Shown in pieces: positions 31,779-42,934 of a DNA stretch of 64,000 nt; within the stretch, counting starts at the first letter, position 1, and every line of letters starts with the position of its first letter. Under the pieces are notes generated by a model, which had not been told where the DNA came from, did not search any database, and saw only the letters and a list, made by a program, of their open reading frames with translations. The DNA lies in contig JAINUG010000088.1 of NCBI GenBank assembly GCA_029706075.1, positions 2,589,001 to 2,653,000 on the forward strand, written 5' to 3'. The stretch comes from Aldrovandia affinis. Its lineage: Eukaryota; Chordata; Actinopteri; Notacanthiformes; Halosauridae. The translations under genes and the position numbers were made by a program.

Positions 31779-33307
31779 CAGGGTTGGGAGGGTTACTTTG
31801 TAAATGTAATTAGTGCCTGATTACTGATTACACGGCTCTGAAAGTAATCCGATACGAATACAGTTACATGTCTCAAAAAAGTAACGTATTCAGATTCAGG
31901 GTGCAGGAGACATTGGGAAGCTGTTATAAAGCCAAAGGTGGTGCTACTTAGTATTAAAAGGGTGCTCAAACTTTTGCACACGCCATGTTCACTTTTTTAT
32001 AAAAACTTTATTAAAAACAAATTACCAGTAATGTTACAGACCTGAGAGCAGATTAACATAGTATACAGTAGGATGGCAGTCTAAGCACAATAAATTGTTT
32101 ACTAGCTACCATTAGCTCAGCCTCACTTGTTGTCAGTCACTTGCCCCCAGTATATTATGCATTCAGCAGCAGTCTATTAACTTCGATTTTATCCCGTTTT
32201 GAAATGTTATCGTTTCAACAATAAAGAAAGCAGTATAAAATTAGCAGAGCAGTTATTGCGATGCCTCAAACCGTAGTGTGGGAGAATCAGATCTCAGCCA
32301 GGGCCAGATAGACTGAGTGATCCAAAACCACATTTAACACATTTCTTCAGAGTCAGATGTAATCGGGTTTTATTGTATGCAAAATCACCTACAAGAAAAC
32401 ATAGTATGCTCGCCGCGCAGCCTAAGAATGCTGGCAGTAAACTTGCGTGATCTCTAATACAAAGTTAGAAGTCTAAAGCATGGTGGGATTCGCTTGCTTA
32501 ATTGTTAGCCCACGTCCTCTCACCCCTCGTGCTGCGGAGCTCGGGTGGACCAGGCCGTGTATAACGTGGGCTGCTGCTGGCCCGGTTAGCAAACCATGCA
32601 GGAATTTGGCCATGTGCCGACACTAGGCCACACAAACTGACCCACCAGAAACACAGGGACAGAGCATGGGGCTCAAAACTTCTCAAAGAAATTCCCACAG
32701 TAGGCTAAGGTTAGGTAACAGCAAATTACTGCAGAACTGTGTTCAGTAAACTGAAGGTTAGCTAACGTTGACTTACCTCCAAGTGCTTTTTGAGATTCGA
32801 CGTTGAGTCCTTTGATGCCGACAGTATCTTTACAACTGGAAGACACAAGGTACACTGGACCGACAGATTTTTCCCATGTTCTGATTTAAACTGGAAATGG
32901 TGTCGATAACGCCACGAACTAAAAGCTGCTTTTTCTTCCATCTTGCCGCTATCAATGTTTGTCTGAGTGCGGGCGCGCGCTTTTTTTTTAACGCATTTTT
33001 TTTTTACGCAGTTTTTTGGTTCTGTGCAGCGGCTGTAGTTTTCGTCAGCTGTGATGATAATCATGTAGGCGTGATAATTTCATGCTGTAGCTTTAGTAAT
33101 GAATATTAGCTCATTAATGTTTGTAAGGAAAACTTTCCACCAAGAATTCCAATAAGTAATCCAAAATGTATTCACTTCAGGTTTATTAAAGTAATTGTAT
33201 TCAGATTACTCGTTTTTCAAATGTAACGCGAGCTGAATACAGTTACTTGATTTTTGTATTCTGATTACGTAACGCCGTTACATGTATTCCGTTACAACCC
33301 AACCCTG
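31779..33307 (-). mobile_element. hAT transposon, 1,529 bp, perfect 8 bp target duplication
   Basis: The element starts CAGGGTTGGG at 31779 and ends CCCAACCCTG at 33307. GCTATAGC flanks it on both sides (31771-31778 and 33308-33315). Subterminal regions are rich in GTAATC and GTTAC motifs on both sides, typical binding repeats. One BED-finger exon is present near the minus-strand 5' end and no catalytic domain is found, so the copy is an internally deleted, non-autonomous relative of an autonomous hAT. Confidence 0.95.
32777..32941 (-). CDS. BED zinc finger exon of hAT element
   Basis: From ATG at 32941 the frame reads MEEKAAFSSWRYRHHFQF, then VQCTLCL and STSNLKKHLE: aromatic residues followed by C-x2-C and a His in NLKKHL, the BED finger pattern. 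The 55-codon exon ends at 32777, followed directly by GTAAGT (32776-32771), a consensus splice donor. If spliced, the second zinc-ligand His would come from the next exon, which appears deleted. It is intact with no stop, so it might still be transcribed. I chose MEEK over an upstream ATG at 33064 because the upstream part is low-complexity Lys/Arg. Confidence 0.7.
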
Positions 33308-33315
33308 GCTATAGC

Positions 33316-33799
33316 ACACATTCAGATAAAAATATGGAAAACAAGAAGAAGTAGATCAACTACAACTAGTAATCATGTAGGGTAGATACCACAAAAGTAG
33401 ATAGAAATATAACTAGCAGTCACAGAGGAGAAGCTGCTAATATGCGCCAGCGTTCCCTCGTGTTTCCTCATCTGTTCCCCTGTGTTCCCTCCCATTTGTG
33501 GAGTCAAATGGTTGGTTTTTGCTCAGCTAAACCCCTTATTGTCATTTTCATTCTCTAACTTGAGATGTAATTAAGAGGAAGCTTTGTGATTACTCACCAT
33601 GGGATTATTCCATTAATGGGCATACTTGTCAATTAAGCAACATAATTTAAAACAGTTTGAGACCAATGGTTGGTTTAAAGTTAATATTTCAGTCTCCTCC
33701 ACTCTCAACTCACCTGCTGCCACTGCTGAAAAGTTATCCATAGTTTCCATTAAAATTATTATTTAACTTTTAGTGTCCAATTGGAGTTTGAGCTCAATC
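33316..33799. other. No gene recognised
   Basis: Ordinary sequence without domain or repeat signature. Confidence 0.4.
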
Positions 33800-33925
33800 T
33801 CTCCTTCCCTGGGAAATACTACTACTAATTATGCATCTCCTTGTGGGACTGCTGGCCACAGTCACCACTGGTACAGCCTGGATTTGATACCAGAAGAGTG
33901 CCTTAACACGATGAGCAACCCAGCA
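33800..33925 (-). mobile_element. tRNA-like SINE fragment, reverse copy
   Basis: The reverse strand reads GCTGCTGGGTTGCTCATC, GGTATCAAATCCAGGC and GTCCCACAAGGAG in the same order as the plus copy at 3346-3490. Identity is moderate. The ends are not defined. Confidence 0.5.
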
Positions 33926-35860
33926 GCCTGCATTGGGTTTTAAGCAGATTTTTTATTCCCTGATTTTCTTCTATTCATTCAGTTGGAACTCCTGATTACA
34001 ATTGTGAGCCTGTTCTATTGTTGTAGCACCCTCCATCCATTCGGTATTGCGGAGACACTGAAGTGTACTAAATAGGACTCTCAGCAACAATTAGTGTGGA
34101 CAGGAGTTTGAACCAAATTACAGGAGCGTCACTGTCTTGAGACCAGTGCTTCAGTTGGATGTATCATATTAAAATGTTTCCTTATTTTAACTATATGCAT
34201 TCATACAATTCTGTTCTGGCCTGAGAATACAGGCCCCTGTCGAACTGGGCAAGCAGAACCCATTCAAATACATTCTGTAATGATTTCAGCCTGAATAGAT
34301 CGGATCAGAGTCATTCTCTTCTCTTTCCAACAGGCAAGTGATCTCTTATTTTCTGGCCGTCACACCACAGCAGCGAGTGAAATGGATTTTCTCCCAAAGC
34401 TGCTAATAACATAGTTGGTGACATAATTATCCCCTCAGCGTTGAAATGATATATACTTTTTCCCCCTGTTGGAATGGATTGGTATTGAAAACGATGGAAT
34501 GGGCAGGAAGGTGTCCTTTGATGGTAAAATTAAGTGTAAAATGGGTATTTTTACATTTGACACATAGTTTGCATGACTTGTTGTATTTAATTATTTTAAA
34601 ATTTGGGCTGAGACAAATTAAACCTAGAAAAACATGAAACCAGACCCAAAGATACTAGCAATTTTCTATTTTTTTCATAGTTCTGAATTTGAAAGAAGCA
34701 TGCAATCAGCTTGTAAATCGAGATTTCATACACATTGTGTTTGTTTCCGTAAGAAATTCTCATTTCACTGTTTTCAGGCATTCATCAGTTTGAGTGCACT
34801 TCATAGCGTAATAAACCCAGCCGAACAGCTGGGTTTGTCATGTAGACCTAGAGTCTAGAGTAACCTAGAACGGTGTCTCCTTGGTGACAGCAGTGACAGG
34901 AAAACATTCTGAACAGGCTGATAGGCAGATACAACTGGCCAACAATGCTGGCATCCATACCTTGCTTTGAGATTTGTTTTTTCTTTGCTCTGATGTGATT
35001 GGTGTAAGCATCTGTATCCCCCTGAGCCATGGATTAAGAGCGCAGAGCAGTATCACTCCTCTGACAGCAGAGTAAATATCCTGCATCTGATATTAATCCC
35101 CAAAGATTAACACAGCTCTGGGGAATTTCCTGACTCTATCAGTTACAATCCTTACAATGCACTCTTGTGGGATCTCATTTACAGCAAGGATGAGATATCT
35201 GTGAGTAACAGACACAACAGACCCCTTCCTTTTTTTGGAGGGGAGGGGGAGGTTGAGGGTAAGGATAGGGGTAGGGAGGATATACTGCTCAACAAGCGAT
35301 CTCAATTTTCTGTTGTTAATTATAAACACTGAAAACTGTTCTGTGGCTGGGGTTCATTGACGGCCCCCTGAAGCAACTTGCTGAATTCGAGTTTTTGCTC
35401 CCGTGTTCCATTGGATATTGATTTAGAAATGAGATAGGGAGTTCATGAGAGACACAGCAGGTGTTATCCCCTTAAATTGATGGATGTCCCCCCCATCTCT
35501 TGTTCACTCTCTCTCTATCTTTCTCTCTCCATCACTGAGAGCTGACATAGGAAATGTATTCAATTGAATGGTCGAGGCTTGAGATTAGATGCTGTGTTCT
35601 CACTCCCACCCTCTGTCGTGTACATTGGTTTGGTATGAGTGGAATGGTTGGAAATGAGCCTTCCTTCCGCAGCGCAAAGATGGTCGCTATTTTGTTGCGG
35701 CTATGTTGCGGGCACAAATAGTGACCCATAAATTACCAATTTACTAAGAGAGGTTCTAATGCAATCATAATAATGAAAAGCCCTCATTCACAATTTTGCA
35801 GTAGGAGACACCCATAAAAAGGGTCAGAAGAAATATGGCACACTTATACGTTCAGATCAC
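33926..35860. other. No gene recognised
   Basis: Two kilobases with no coding ORF, repeat or transposon end that I recognise. A G-rich run lies at 35236-35280. This is one of the least transposon-like stretches of the window and a place to look for conserved non-coding elements. Confidence 0.4.
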
Positions 35861-35874
35861 AAAGCGCTCCAGAA

Positions 35875-35985
35875 ATGGATACAGAGCAGCAAGGGAACCA
35901 TGAGAAAAAGAAAACTTAAATATACAGATCAGGAAATAGAGGTCATGGTCAACAAGGTATACAAAAGGTATCACAAAAACATGGC
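35875..35985 (+). pseudogene. Myb/SANT-like fragment of Harbinger type
   Basis: The frame from 35900 reads RKRKLKYTDQEIEVMVNKVY and RYHKNM, the start of a Myb/SANT-like DNA-binding domain (KRK-x-F/Y-T-x-EE/QE-IEVLVxEV) seen in the accessory protein of PIF/Harbinger transposons. The match stops abruptly at 35985, where an unrelated repeat begins. A related fragment is at 47430-47650. Confidence 0.6.
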
Positions 35986-36481
35986 GTGTGACAAATTTGG
36001 TGGCGAAACTCAGGAGAGAGCAGCACCCCTCTCGGCTGCCATGGGGATTCCCCCACCTCAGTTGAGTGACTTAAAAGCCGCAAGATCTGGGTGGTAAAGC
36101 CGGAGGGGAATAAGCTGGAGTGGCCACAGTCCAGTGAAGACACCGCCCTATAGCTTGGTGCAGGGGGGAGAAGGCTCCAGCTCTGAGGGCTGGTTGAAGC
36201 CAAAGCTTCGTAACCCAGAGGCACGCAGGAGGGGGTGTCCAAGACCGGATGGGTTCTGGCCACATTCTGGCGGTGGAGGAGTGTGGAGGGCGTCGGTCTC
36301 GGAAACAGGAGAGTGGTAGGGTTGCGTATTTAACGTGCTCTCCCGCTGTTTCTCTCTCCTGGGTCTGGGAGAGAGACGGAAAAACAGATCCGGTCCAGAG
36401 ACCAGAAAACCCCACTCCTCTGCCACTTCTTACCATTGGCTGCTCTGCTCACATCCGGGGATTTGTCATGTGGCGTGTGAC
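35986..36481. repeat. Possible LTR or repeat bounded by TGTGACA
   Basis: TGGCGTGTGACA occurs at both edges of this 0.5 kb block (35984-35995 and 36470-36481), and the block abruptly interrupts a Myb-like reading. The part near 36285-36330 (GTCGGTCTCGGAAACAGGAG, TGGTAGGGTTGC) resembles 53960-54000 (GTCGGTCTCGGCCACATGGG, TGGCATGGTTGC), which lies upstream of another TGGCGTGTGACA at 54845. These traits suggest an LTR family, but no target duplication or pol gene is linked to it. Confidence 0.35.
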
Positions 36482-36754
36482 AGCTAGAATATATATAGAC
36501 TATATATTTTAAATTCTGAGTTAGCTGTCTGTAGATACAGGTATTCCTGAAAATAAAGCTGTCATGCTGTTCAACAACATTTGTGATTATCTGTTTCGCA
36601 TCACTGGGACAGTTACAAGCAACTCAAAAAGCACAATACAAAATTGGAATTGTGAAATACCTAGGTGATATCAGTGCTCATAAAATACAACATGTTACTT
36701 TTTAATATATGTTTATTTTCCCCCAATTTGGAAAGTGCAATATTATTTGTAGCC

Positions 36755-37070
36755 CTCCTGGGAAGACCTAGAGTCATCCTACTACAGGAGTGTGGAATCC
36801 CCTTCCGCTCCATAGATGACACTCTGAGGGAGGGATGGAGAATAGGAGACTTTCTCCATTCCGGCTCAAACATAGCTTGAGCAGATGGGGTCAGCATGTT
36901 GATCAAGAACCCCTATGTCAGTATAACATCATCTGACATAGTAGAGCGTAGGTGAATACTCGTCACCGACCTCGACGTCGGTGGTTCCCCACTCCGGGAA
37001 GTCAACGTGTATGGCCCCACTAACAAGGCTGATAGGGTCTCCCTCTTTACAGAACTCCTCCAATAATCTG
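36755..37070 (+). pseudogene. Tx1-type endonuclease, N-terminal part
   Basis: Reads VILLQECGIPFRSIDD, whose LLQEC block holds the metal-binding Glu of AP-endonuclease-like LINE nucleases, then SGSNIA, a stop, ADGVSMLIKNPYV, LVTDLDVGGSPLREVNVYGP and RVSLFTELLQ. Similarity ends near 37070; the expected GGDFN block and the catalytic His region are deleted, so the nicking activity is lost. Confidence 0.72.
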
Positions 37071-37299
37071 TCGGGAGGAGCAGAAGAAGTAAATCTTCAC
37101 CTCAAAACTGCAGGGTCTCGAGGAGGATGAGAGGTGCACCTGCTACTTCTTCCGCAAGGCACGGTCAAGAAAAACTAACATTCTCTCCCTGTATAACAAC
37201 GCAAGGGTGGTGGTGTCTGAAGAGGCAGAGGTCCAGGAGGTGACTAGGGAGTTCTACCTGCATGCTAACAGGCTTCCATGGACATCTTCCTGGACGGCC

Positions 37300-38273
37300 T
37301 GGACATTCACCTAGATGGAGCAGAGCATGGAGGGGGAGCTGAGTGCCGAGGAGCTTACCTGGGCCGTGTGCTCCCTTAATCTACACAAGGCTCACGGTCC
37401 TGATGGAATCCCAGCTGAGTTTTATCAGGCTTTCTGGACGATGTGGCAGATTTTTTCAGAGCGGCATTCAGGGAGGGGCGGCTGCGTGACTCACTGTGAC
37501 AGAGCTCAGCAGCCCTTGTCCCAAAGAAGTGGGGCCTGAAGGACCTCCAGAACTGGCGGCCGATCAACCTCCTCTCAGTGGACTATAAAATCATGGCTAA
37601 GTCACCGATGAGGAGGTTCCAAACCTATTATTAATGGTGATCGGCCGCAACCGAACATGTGTGTCTGGAGAGGGTGCTGGAGAGGATGAGTTTGGAGGAC
37701 ATCTTGGGCAGAGTGATCATTAACAAGCACCTCTCTGCCCCTTTTGCTATCAGGTCCAGCCTCAGGCAGGGGTACCCTCTAGCGCCCCTACTGTACGTCA
37801 TCTACCTTGAGCCGTTTCTCCAGGCTATCCGGTGAAACGGAATCATCCGAGGCTACCTACTGCCAGGTGGCCATGGGGAGCGGCTTGTGGCGATGGCATA
37901 CATGGACGACATCACCATTGTTGGCACAAATAGTCGATCCATCACCACCGCTACTAAGGTGGTGGAGGACTTCTGTGCAGCCACAGGCGCCCTGGTCAAC
38001 CGGGGCAAGAGTGAGCTGTTCCTGTCGTGGTCATGGAGTGAGTCACTAACCTGTCCTTTCCCTGTGTGCACAGAAAACACTAAAGCTTCTGGGGGTCACC
38101 TTCCAGAACAACGGGAGAGGGAACAAGAGCTGGGAGGAGGACCTTCGCTAAAAAAAATCGGGAGCTGGAGCGCACGGCCCCTGACAATGATGGGTAAGAT
38201 CCTGGTCCTAAAGGCAATAATCCTTCCCAGCCTTCTCTATATTAGCCGAGTGTTCCCCCAGACTGGCCACTAG
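37300..38273 (+). pseudogene. Tx1-type reverse transcriptase
   Basis: 37315-37440 reads LSAEELTWAVCSLNLHKAHG and PDGIPAEFYQAFW. After frame changes NWRPINLLSVDYKIMAKS appears (37550-37605), then LERMSLEDILGRVIINKHLS and FAIRSSLRQGYPLAPLLYVI (37665-37805). 37887-38010 reads AMAYMDDITIVG with the catalytic YMDD box intact, then DFCAATGALVNRGKSELFL. 38190-38270 has MMGKILVLKAIILPSLL. At least four frameshifts break it, although the YMDD residues survive. Confidence 0.85.
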
Positions 38274-38319
38274 CTAACTTATTCCTAGAATGACCTTTTG
38301 CTTTGTCTGAGGGAGCAAA

Positions 38320-38885
38320 ATGGAGAGGCTGGGGAGGACAACCCTGATGAAGGAGGAGGAGAAAGGGGGCAGAGGGGTCCCAGGCATAACAACCATCATC
38401 TTGGCACAGGGTCTGGCCGCAGTGGTCCAGAACGCCCAGACGGGAGAGTCGACCCCTGGTATGCTAGCCAGATACTATGCCACTCCCTTCCTCAGGTCCA
38501 TGAGCCTGTGTGGGCTGAACCTTACTGTGCCATACAGCTGGGACCCCCCACAGGTCTACAGAGCCCTGAGGGATTTTGCCTTTAGGATGGGATTGGTCAT
38601 GGCCGAGTTGCCCTCATGGACATATAAACACATCATGTCCTTTTTGAGATCGGGAGAGACTATGATGCTCCCGAGGGGCAGCCCGACCCTGAACCCCGAA
38701 ATTGTATGGAAAAATGTAAATCAAAAACGTTTAATGAACAAACAAAAAGACATAACCTGGATGTCCGCTCACGGTTGTCTCCCCACTAGGTAATTTATGT
38801 TTAGACGGTGCTTAGCCCTGACTGAGAACTGCCCCCACGGATGCACTAACTCAGAACATGTACACCATCTGTTCTGGGAGTGCTC
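38320..38885 (+). pseudogene. Tx1 ORF2 C-terminal region with zinc finger
   Basis: A 157-codon open frame (38320-38793) reads GGRGVPGITTIILAQGLAAV, RYYATPFLRSMSLCGLNL and YKHIMSFLRSGETMMLP. Immediately after, 38820-38880 reads CPHGCTNSEHVHHLFWEC, a C-x3-C-x4-H-x2-3-H/C type finger typical of the end of Tx1/L1-group ORF2. A stop at 38791 separates it from the long frame. Confidence 0.75.
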
Positions 38886-39240
38886 CGTGACCAGATGGGT
38901 CTGCGGCCTTGTTGTGTTCTCTGTCTCCTAAAACAGGGTCCTGCCGAGATCTTCCCTGATGGCTGAGAGGGTCCTGTTCAGCCCCCAAGTGGGATATAGG
39001 ACCCCGGAACTGCAGCGCCAGTGGAGGATCATTAACACTGTAAAGCAGGTCCTGTGGAAGACAAGGAACATCAAGGTCTACCAACAACAAACAGTGGACC
39101 TGGTCGAGAATACAAAACCTCCTCCAGGATGACGTTCTGGCTGACCTTTTGAAGGACGAGAGAGGGGTGAGGAGGAAATGGGGGGTTTCCACCGGAAATA
39201 ACTGGTTATATAGCTCACTCCCCAGAGAAGGTACGCTCTG

Positions 39241-40640
39241 GGCAGCTAACCCCCGAGCACAGAACCCCTGTTTTTCCTGTTTTAAGCCCTTTTGGAGTTT
39301 TTGTTTTGTTAATTAGTGCCTCTGTGTTCCCATCTTGTGCCTGATGTTAGATGTTAATGTTTTGTACAGTGCTCCAGTCCTTGAAATGTATTTAGACCTT
39401 ATTGTTTTGTCAATACAGTGTTTTTCTTGTTCTTTCAGTTGGATATGCTAACCTTTAAACAAAATGTGTGGAAAAAAGTCCCGTATAACAAAATACCAGA
39501 CAGACAACAAAATAGAATCCTGGGTGCACTGTCTGGAATCACCACTAGAGATCTATGAGACAACAGCAACAACACATGGAAAAAACACCTGTGCACTGAT
39601 CTTGGGTCAGGTTCTCCTGGCATCAAATCCAATACATCCATGGTCAAATCCTGTCCTAAACACGTAAAGTAGTCCTCTGTCATAATTAAATTATGCAAAG
39701 AATTAACCTAGAAGCACACTACATTTGTCATGCAAGGACTTCTCTCTTGTCGTACAGAAGGACAAAGCATTTTTAGAATTAGTCAGGAGCAGCAAGAAAT
39801 ATCCATGGAAAAAGTAGTCCAGTCCCTTTAATGCATTTGAAATGTGTTCATTGCTTTTAGCCAACTATAGCAAGTCAATATAAATCTTCATATACAGTAT
39901 GCACTATGGCAATTTGTTTGTATGTGTGTGTAGTTTCTGTAACATGTCATATACAGTATGTGTTGATTTACATCCATACAACACCATACCCACTTCGCCC
40001 CCAGTGCCCAGCCTTCTGTCTCGTATTTGGATGATAGAAAGTTGGCAACCCTAGCGAGAAGTGACTCTTCTTAGTTAAGGGTTATCTTCTCTCCATTACA
40101 ACTGTGCTTGACCAAATAAAGCTGGTATCAAGAGATAGATCAGACCAAGTGCCTAGGTGTCTTCCTTCCACACCCACTGCTACAATATGTATAAGTAACT
40201 GACCAACATATATAAGCAACTGCTACTTTTTATTATTTTGACACAATATTTTCATTCATTTCAATTTGCTGTTTTACATTCACGGTGTGAATGCATCTAA
40301 AACAATGTAAGGTCCAGAACAGTCAAAATCATGTTTTTCATCAAATAGGATGATGTTTGGGTGAAACCAGATTAAAGGGGGATGTTAAAAGCTTGAAAAG
40401 GGACCGTTGCGGGTATGCCGATAAAGTTGGATCAGGCTCAGAATTGGAGAATCGTAGTGTGTCTCAACACCTCTGGAGCACTGCTCTCTGAGTCAGACGG
40501 TGGTTACTGATATTACCGATAAGCTTATAAAGCACTTATTCAAACTGGAAGTCACCAACTAATTCTATAAAGTGTATTTTTTCCGCCTTTCATGCTTTTT
40601 TGTGCTAGCTGCCGAATAATAAAACCTCATGCTGTTGCCA
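39241..40640. other. No gene recognised; possible LTR-like end near 40130-40190
   Basis: 39241-39440 is probably the 3' UTR of the Tx1 element. Further on, AATAAAGCTGGTATCAAG near 40116 and a CT-rich end at 40160-40190 look like the R-U5 part of an LTR, but no partner repeat was found. Confidence 0.35.
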
Positions 40641-40648
40641 CAGCTTGA

Positions 40649-40747
40649 GATCTTCGGCTTCTTTCCAGAGTCTGTCACTGCTGGTGAATCCTGACACAGC
40701 ATGAATTTGCAAATGATCTGACAGACTCTGGGAAGAATCCGAAGATC
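40649..40747. other. 99 nt hairpin, 29 bp near-perfect stem (miRNA-like)
   Basis: The left arm 40649-40677 (starts GATCTTCGGCTTCTTTCC) pairs with the right arm 40719-40747 (ends GAATCCGAAGATC) with about three mismatches over 29 positions. The loop is 41 nt. Size and shape fit a pre-microRNA or a tiny inverted-repeat transposon. No transposon terminus or target duplication is visible at the edges. Confidence 0.6.
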
Positions 40748-42474
40748 TGTATATAATCAGCTGGCTATTCATCAGGCATCAGAGACTATTAAAAATACCC
40801 TCTCCCATCCCCATCCTAGCCCAACCCTCTCCCCCACCGGATAATACATCACAGATTCAGTGGTAGTAAATTGTGACTCTAAGAAGAAGGTCACGTGACT
40901 GCACACTTACACTGATCACTTACTTCACTTGCCTGACTTGCTCTGTTGAGACATGAGTGTCCAAATGGGTGGCCAGGTAAATCAATCAAGAGAGGGCAGA
41001 GCCACATTTGTTATTAACAAGCCATTTGAGGCTATAGGACACCGTCTGTTCCTGACAGATACTGAAGCTTTGTTTCAACCTCAGTGTCTTTTTTTTCCTC
41101 TCGCCCCTTGTCTTTATACAATGCAACCCAATGGAAGCCACATTCAAATCTTTCCCTTTATGTGAATTCTGATATAAAGCAGAGATGCTTCAACAATTAT
41201 ATGTGAGTGTGTGTGTTTAAAAAAACAGGGCAATGCACATAAGATTATATGTTTGAAATGCAAATTCAATTAATATAATTTTGAATTGAATTAACGTTCT
41301 CCAACACGCATCCAACTTCCTGACACACAGTTCTCCAAATGATATAATTTGGCCCCACCTCCTAGGATCGCATTTCCACATATCGTGAAGATACTGTAAA
41401 AGCTAAATGCGTACCTCAACGCAACATATAAAACCAGAGAACATTCGTCATTTCGCTCTCTGTTCCTCTGTTTTCCTGCTCTGTTCCTCCTTCCATCACC
41501 AGGACTTCGTGTCGTTCTCTCTTACTAAGCACCTCAAACAAGAGGCCTTGTGAGGAAACGCAAGTTCTCTGAACAGTGGCAAAATCAACAGAGTGCCGAT
41601 TCCACAAATTTAGCTGCAAGCAACACTAATTCGTGATGAGCTGTGAAAGGATATAGCTAACAATATCGGACATTTGAGTGAACACAGAAGCAGCCAGCTG
41701 CCTTCGTTCAAAACTAATCTCCGATAATTAACTGCGCCCTGGAAAACGAACCAGAGACTTCACCCGTGAACATTTGCGAGAGACACCGCAAAGACATATC
41801 GAATCCGCTGAAGACGTCTACAGTTATTCTGGTGTGTGCCGTAAGCGCCATCTTTTATTTAATCTCGGTTACAACCTAGGTTCAAACTTCCATACATCTT
41901 GTTTCTTCATCTTGTTTCTTTGTTCTCAATGCCCACGTGCTTAAAGCATGCACACACATGCGCGAGAACACACACATGCATGCACGGCCACGTGCCTCAT
42001 CAAGCTTGCACTCAAACGCACCCCATACACACACATACACACATACAGATACATACATGCATTCACACTTATAGTTGTTGTTCATTAATGTATTGAATTG
42101 TGCTTTGCTATTTTCATACTTTATGTTCAATAAATGTCAAATGTGAATTGAGCCAACCTATTATAATTATAACTCCTTGATGCCTTCAACCCCTTGGTTA
42201 GGTCATCAATATTATACATTTGGTATTAACTAAATCGCTGGTGTTGTGATCTGATTAAGATGAATTAAGTATTCATATTGTAATTTGATTGTAATTATTA
42301 ATTAAATTATTAACTGGAATACCAATTTGATAGTTAAGTATATTTTATGACTGAATACGAAACCTAATGAGAATGTGTTTTTGGCTGTTACTGTGTTGGG
42401 AATTAACAAGCCTTAGATTGTGGCGTCAACCATTTGAATGTTTTTATATTTACTGTACTGTGACCATGGATTTC

Positions 42475-42475
<1 letters not shown>
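40748..42475. other. No gene recognised
   Basis: No coding ORF. CA-rich patches lie at 41950-42065. A 400 bp stretch at 41440-41860 has a less AT-rich, leader-like composition, but I cannot assign it. Confidence 0.4.
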
Positions 42476-42506
<31 letters not shown>

Positions 42507-42519
42507 GCATTATTATTAT
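42476..42519. repeat. (ATT)n microsatellite
   Basis: ATT trinucleotides with one TGC interruption near 42507. It directly adjoins a hAT MITE. Confidence 0.93.
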
Positions 42520-42527
42520 ATAACTAC

Positions 42528-42687
42528 TAGGGGTTTTAACGATACATGTATTCGCATCAAACCATTTGGTACCGGACTTTTGGTTCGCATTTCTATTTTT
42601 CCCCATTGTACCAAAAACTTACCCAACCGTGACTTCAAAACCGAGGTAGGTACCGAACCGACATTTTTGTGTACCGCTACACCCCTA
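42528..42687. mobile_element. hAT MITE, 160 bp, perfect 8 bp target duplication
   Basis: Starts TAGGGGTTTTAACGATAC at 42528 and ends GTACCGCTACACCCCTA at 42687. ATAACTAC flanks it on both sides (42520-42527 and 42688-42695). The interior has ACCGAACCGA and GGTACCG motifs, as in fish hAT MITEs of the TAGGGGTGTAACGATAC type. It encodes nothing. Confidence 0.92.
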
Positions 42688-42934
42688 ATAACTACAGCAG
42701 TGCTTTTTTAAAACAGTTTTGCCACTTTTTTTCCTCCTTCTCATTTTAATCACCAGTTGTACCTCTTCAGTTACTCTCATGCTATTACCAAGAACACTGC
42801 TTGTAGTAAATTTCTGCGATGCACTCCCCTGCAAGTCAGGGGCTATTTTACACCCCATGTTGTGCTACAGAAGAGAACTAGCAATCAGAGGTGTATGTCT
42901 CACTGATCACAGCTGGTTGCCTTTGAGCAAAATA

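Larger units (their letters stand above)
36735..39240 (+). mobile_element. Tx1-clade (L1 group) LINE ORF2, degenerate
   Basis: Plus-strand order: endonuclease start (36755-37070), ORF2 linker, reverse transcriptase (37300-38270) and a C-terminal region with a CCHC-type finger (38320-38885). The peptide style (HGPDGIPAEFYQAFW, RQGYPLAPLLY, MMGKILVLKAIILPSLLYI) is that of Tx1-like elements. The catalytic middle of the endonuclease is missing and frameshifts are frequent. It belongs to a different lineage from the L1 at 9580-12970. Confidence 0.85.
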
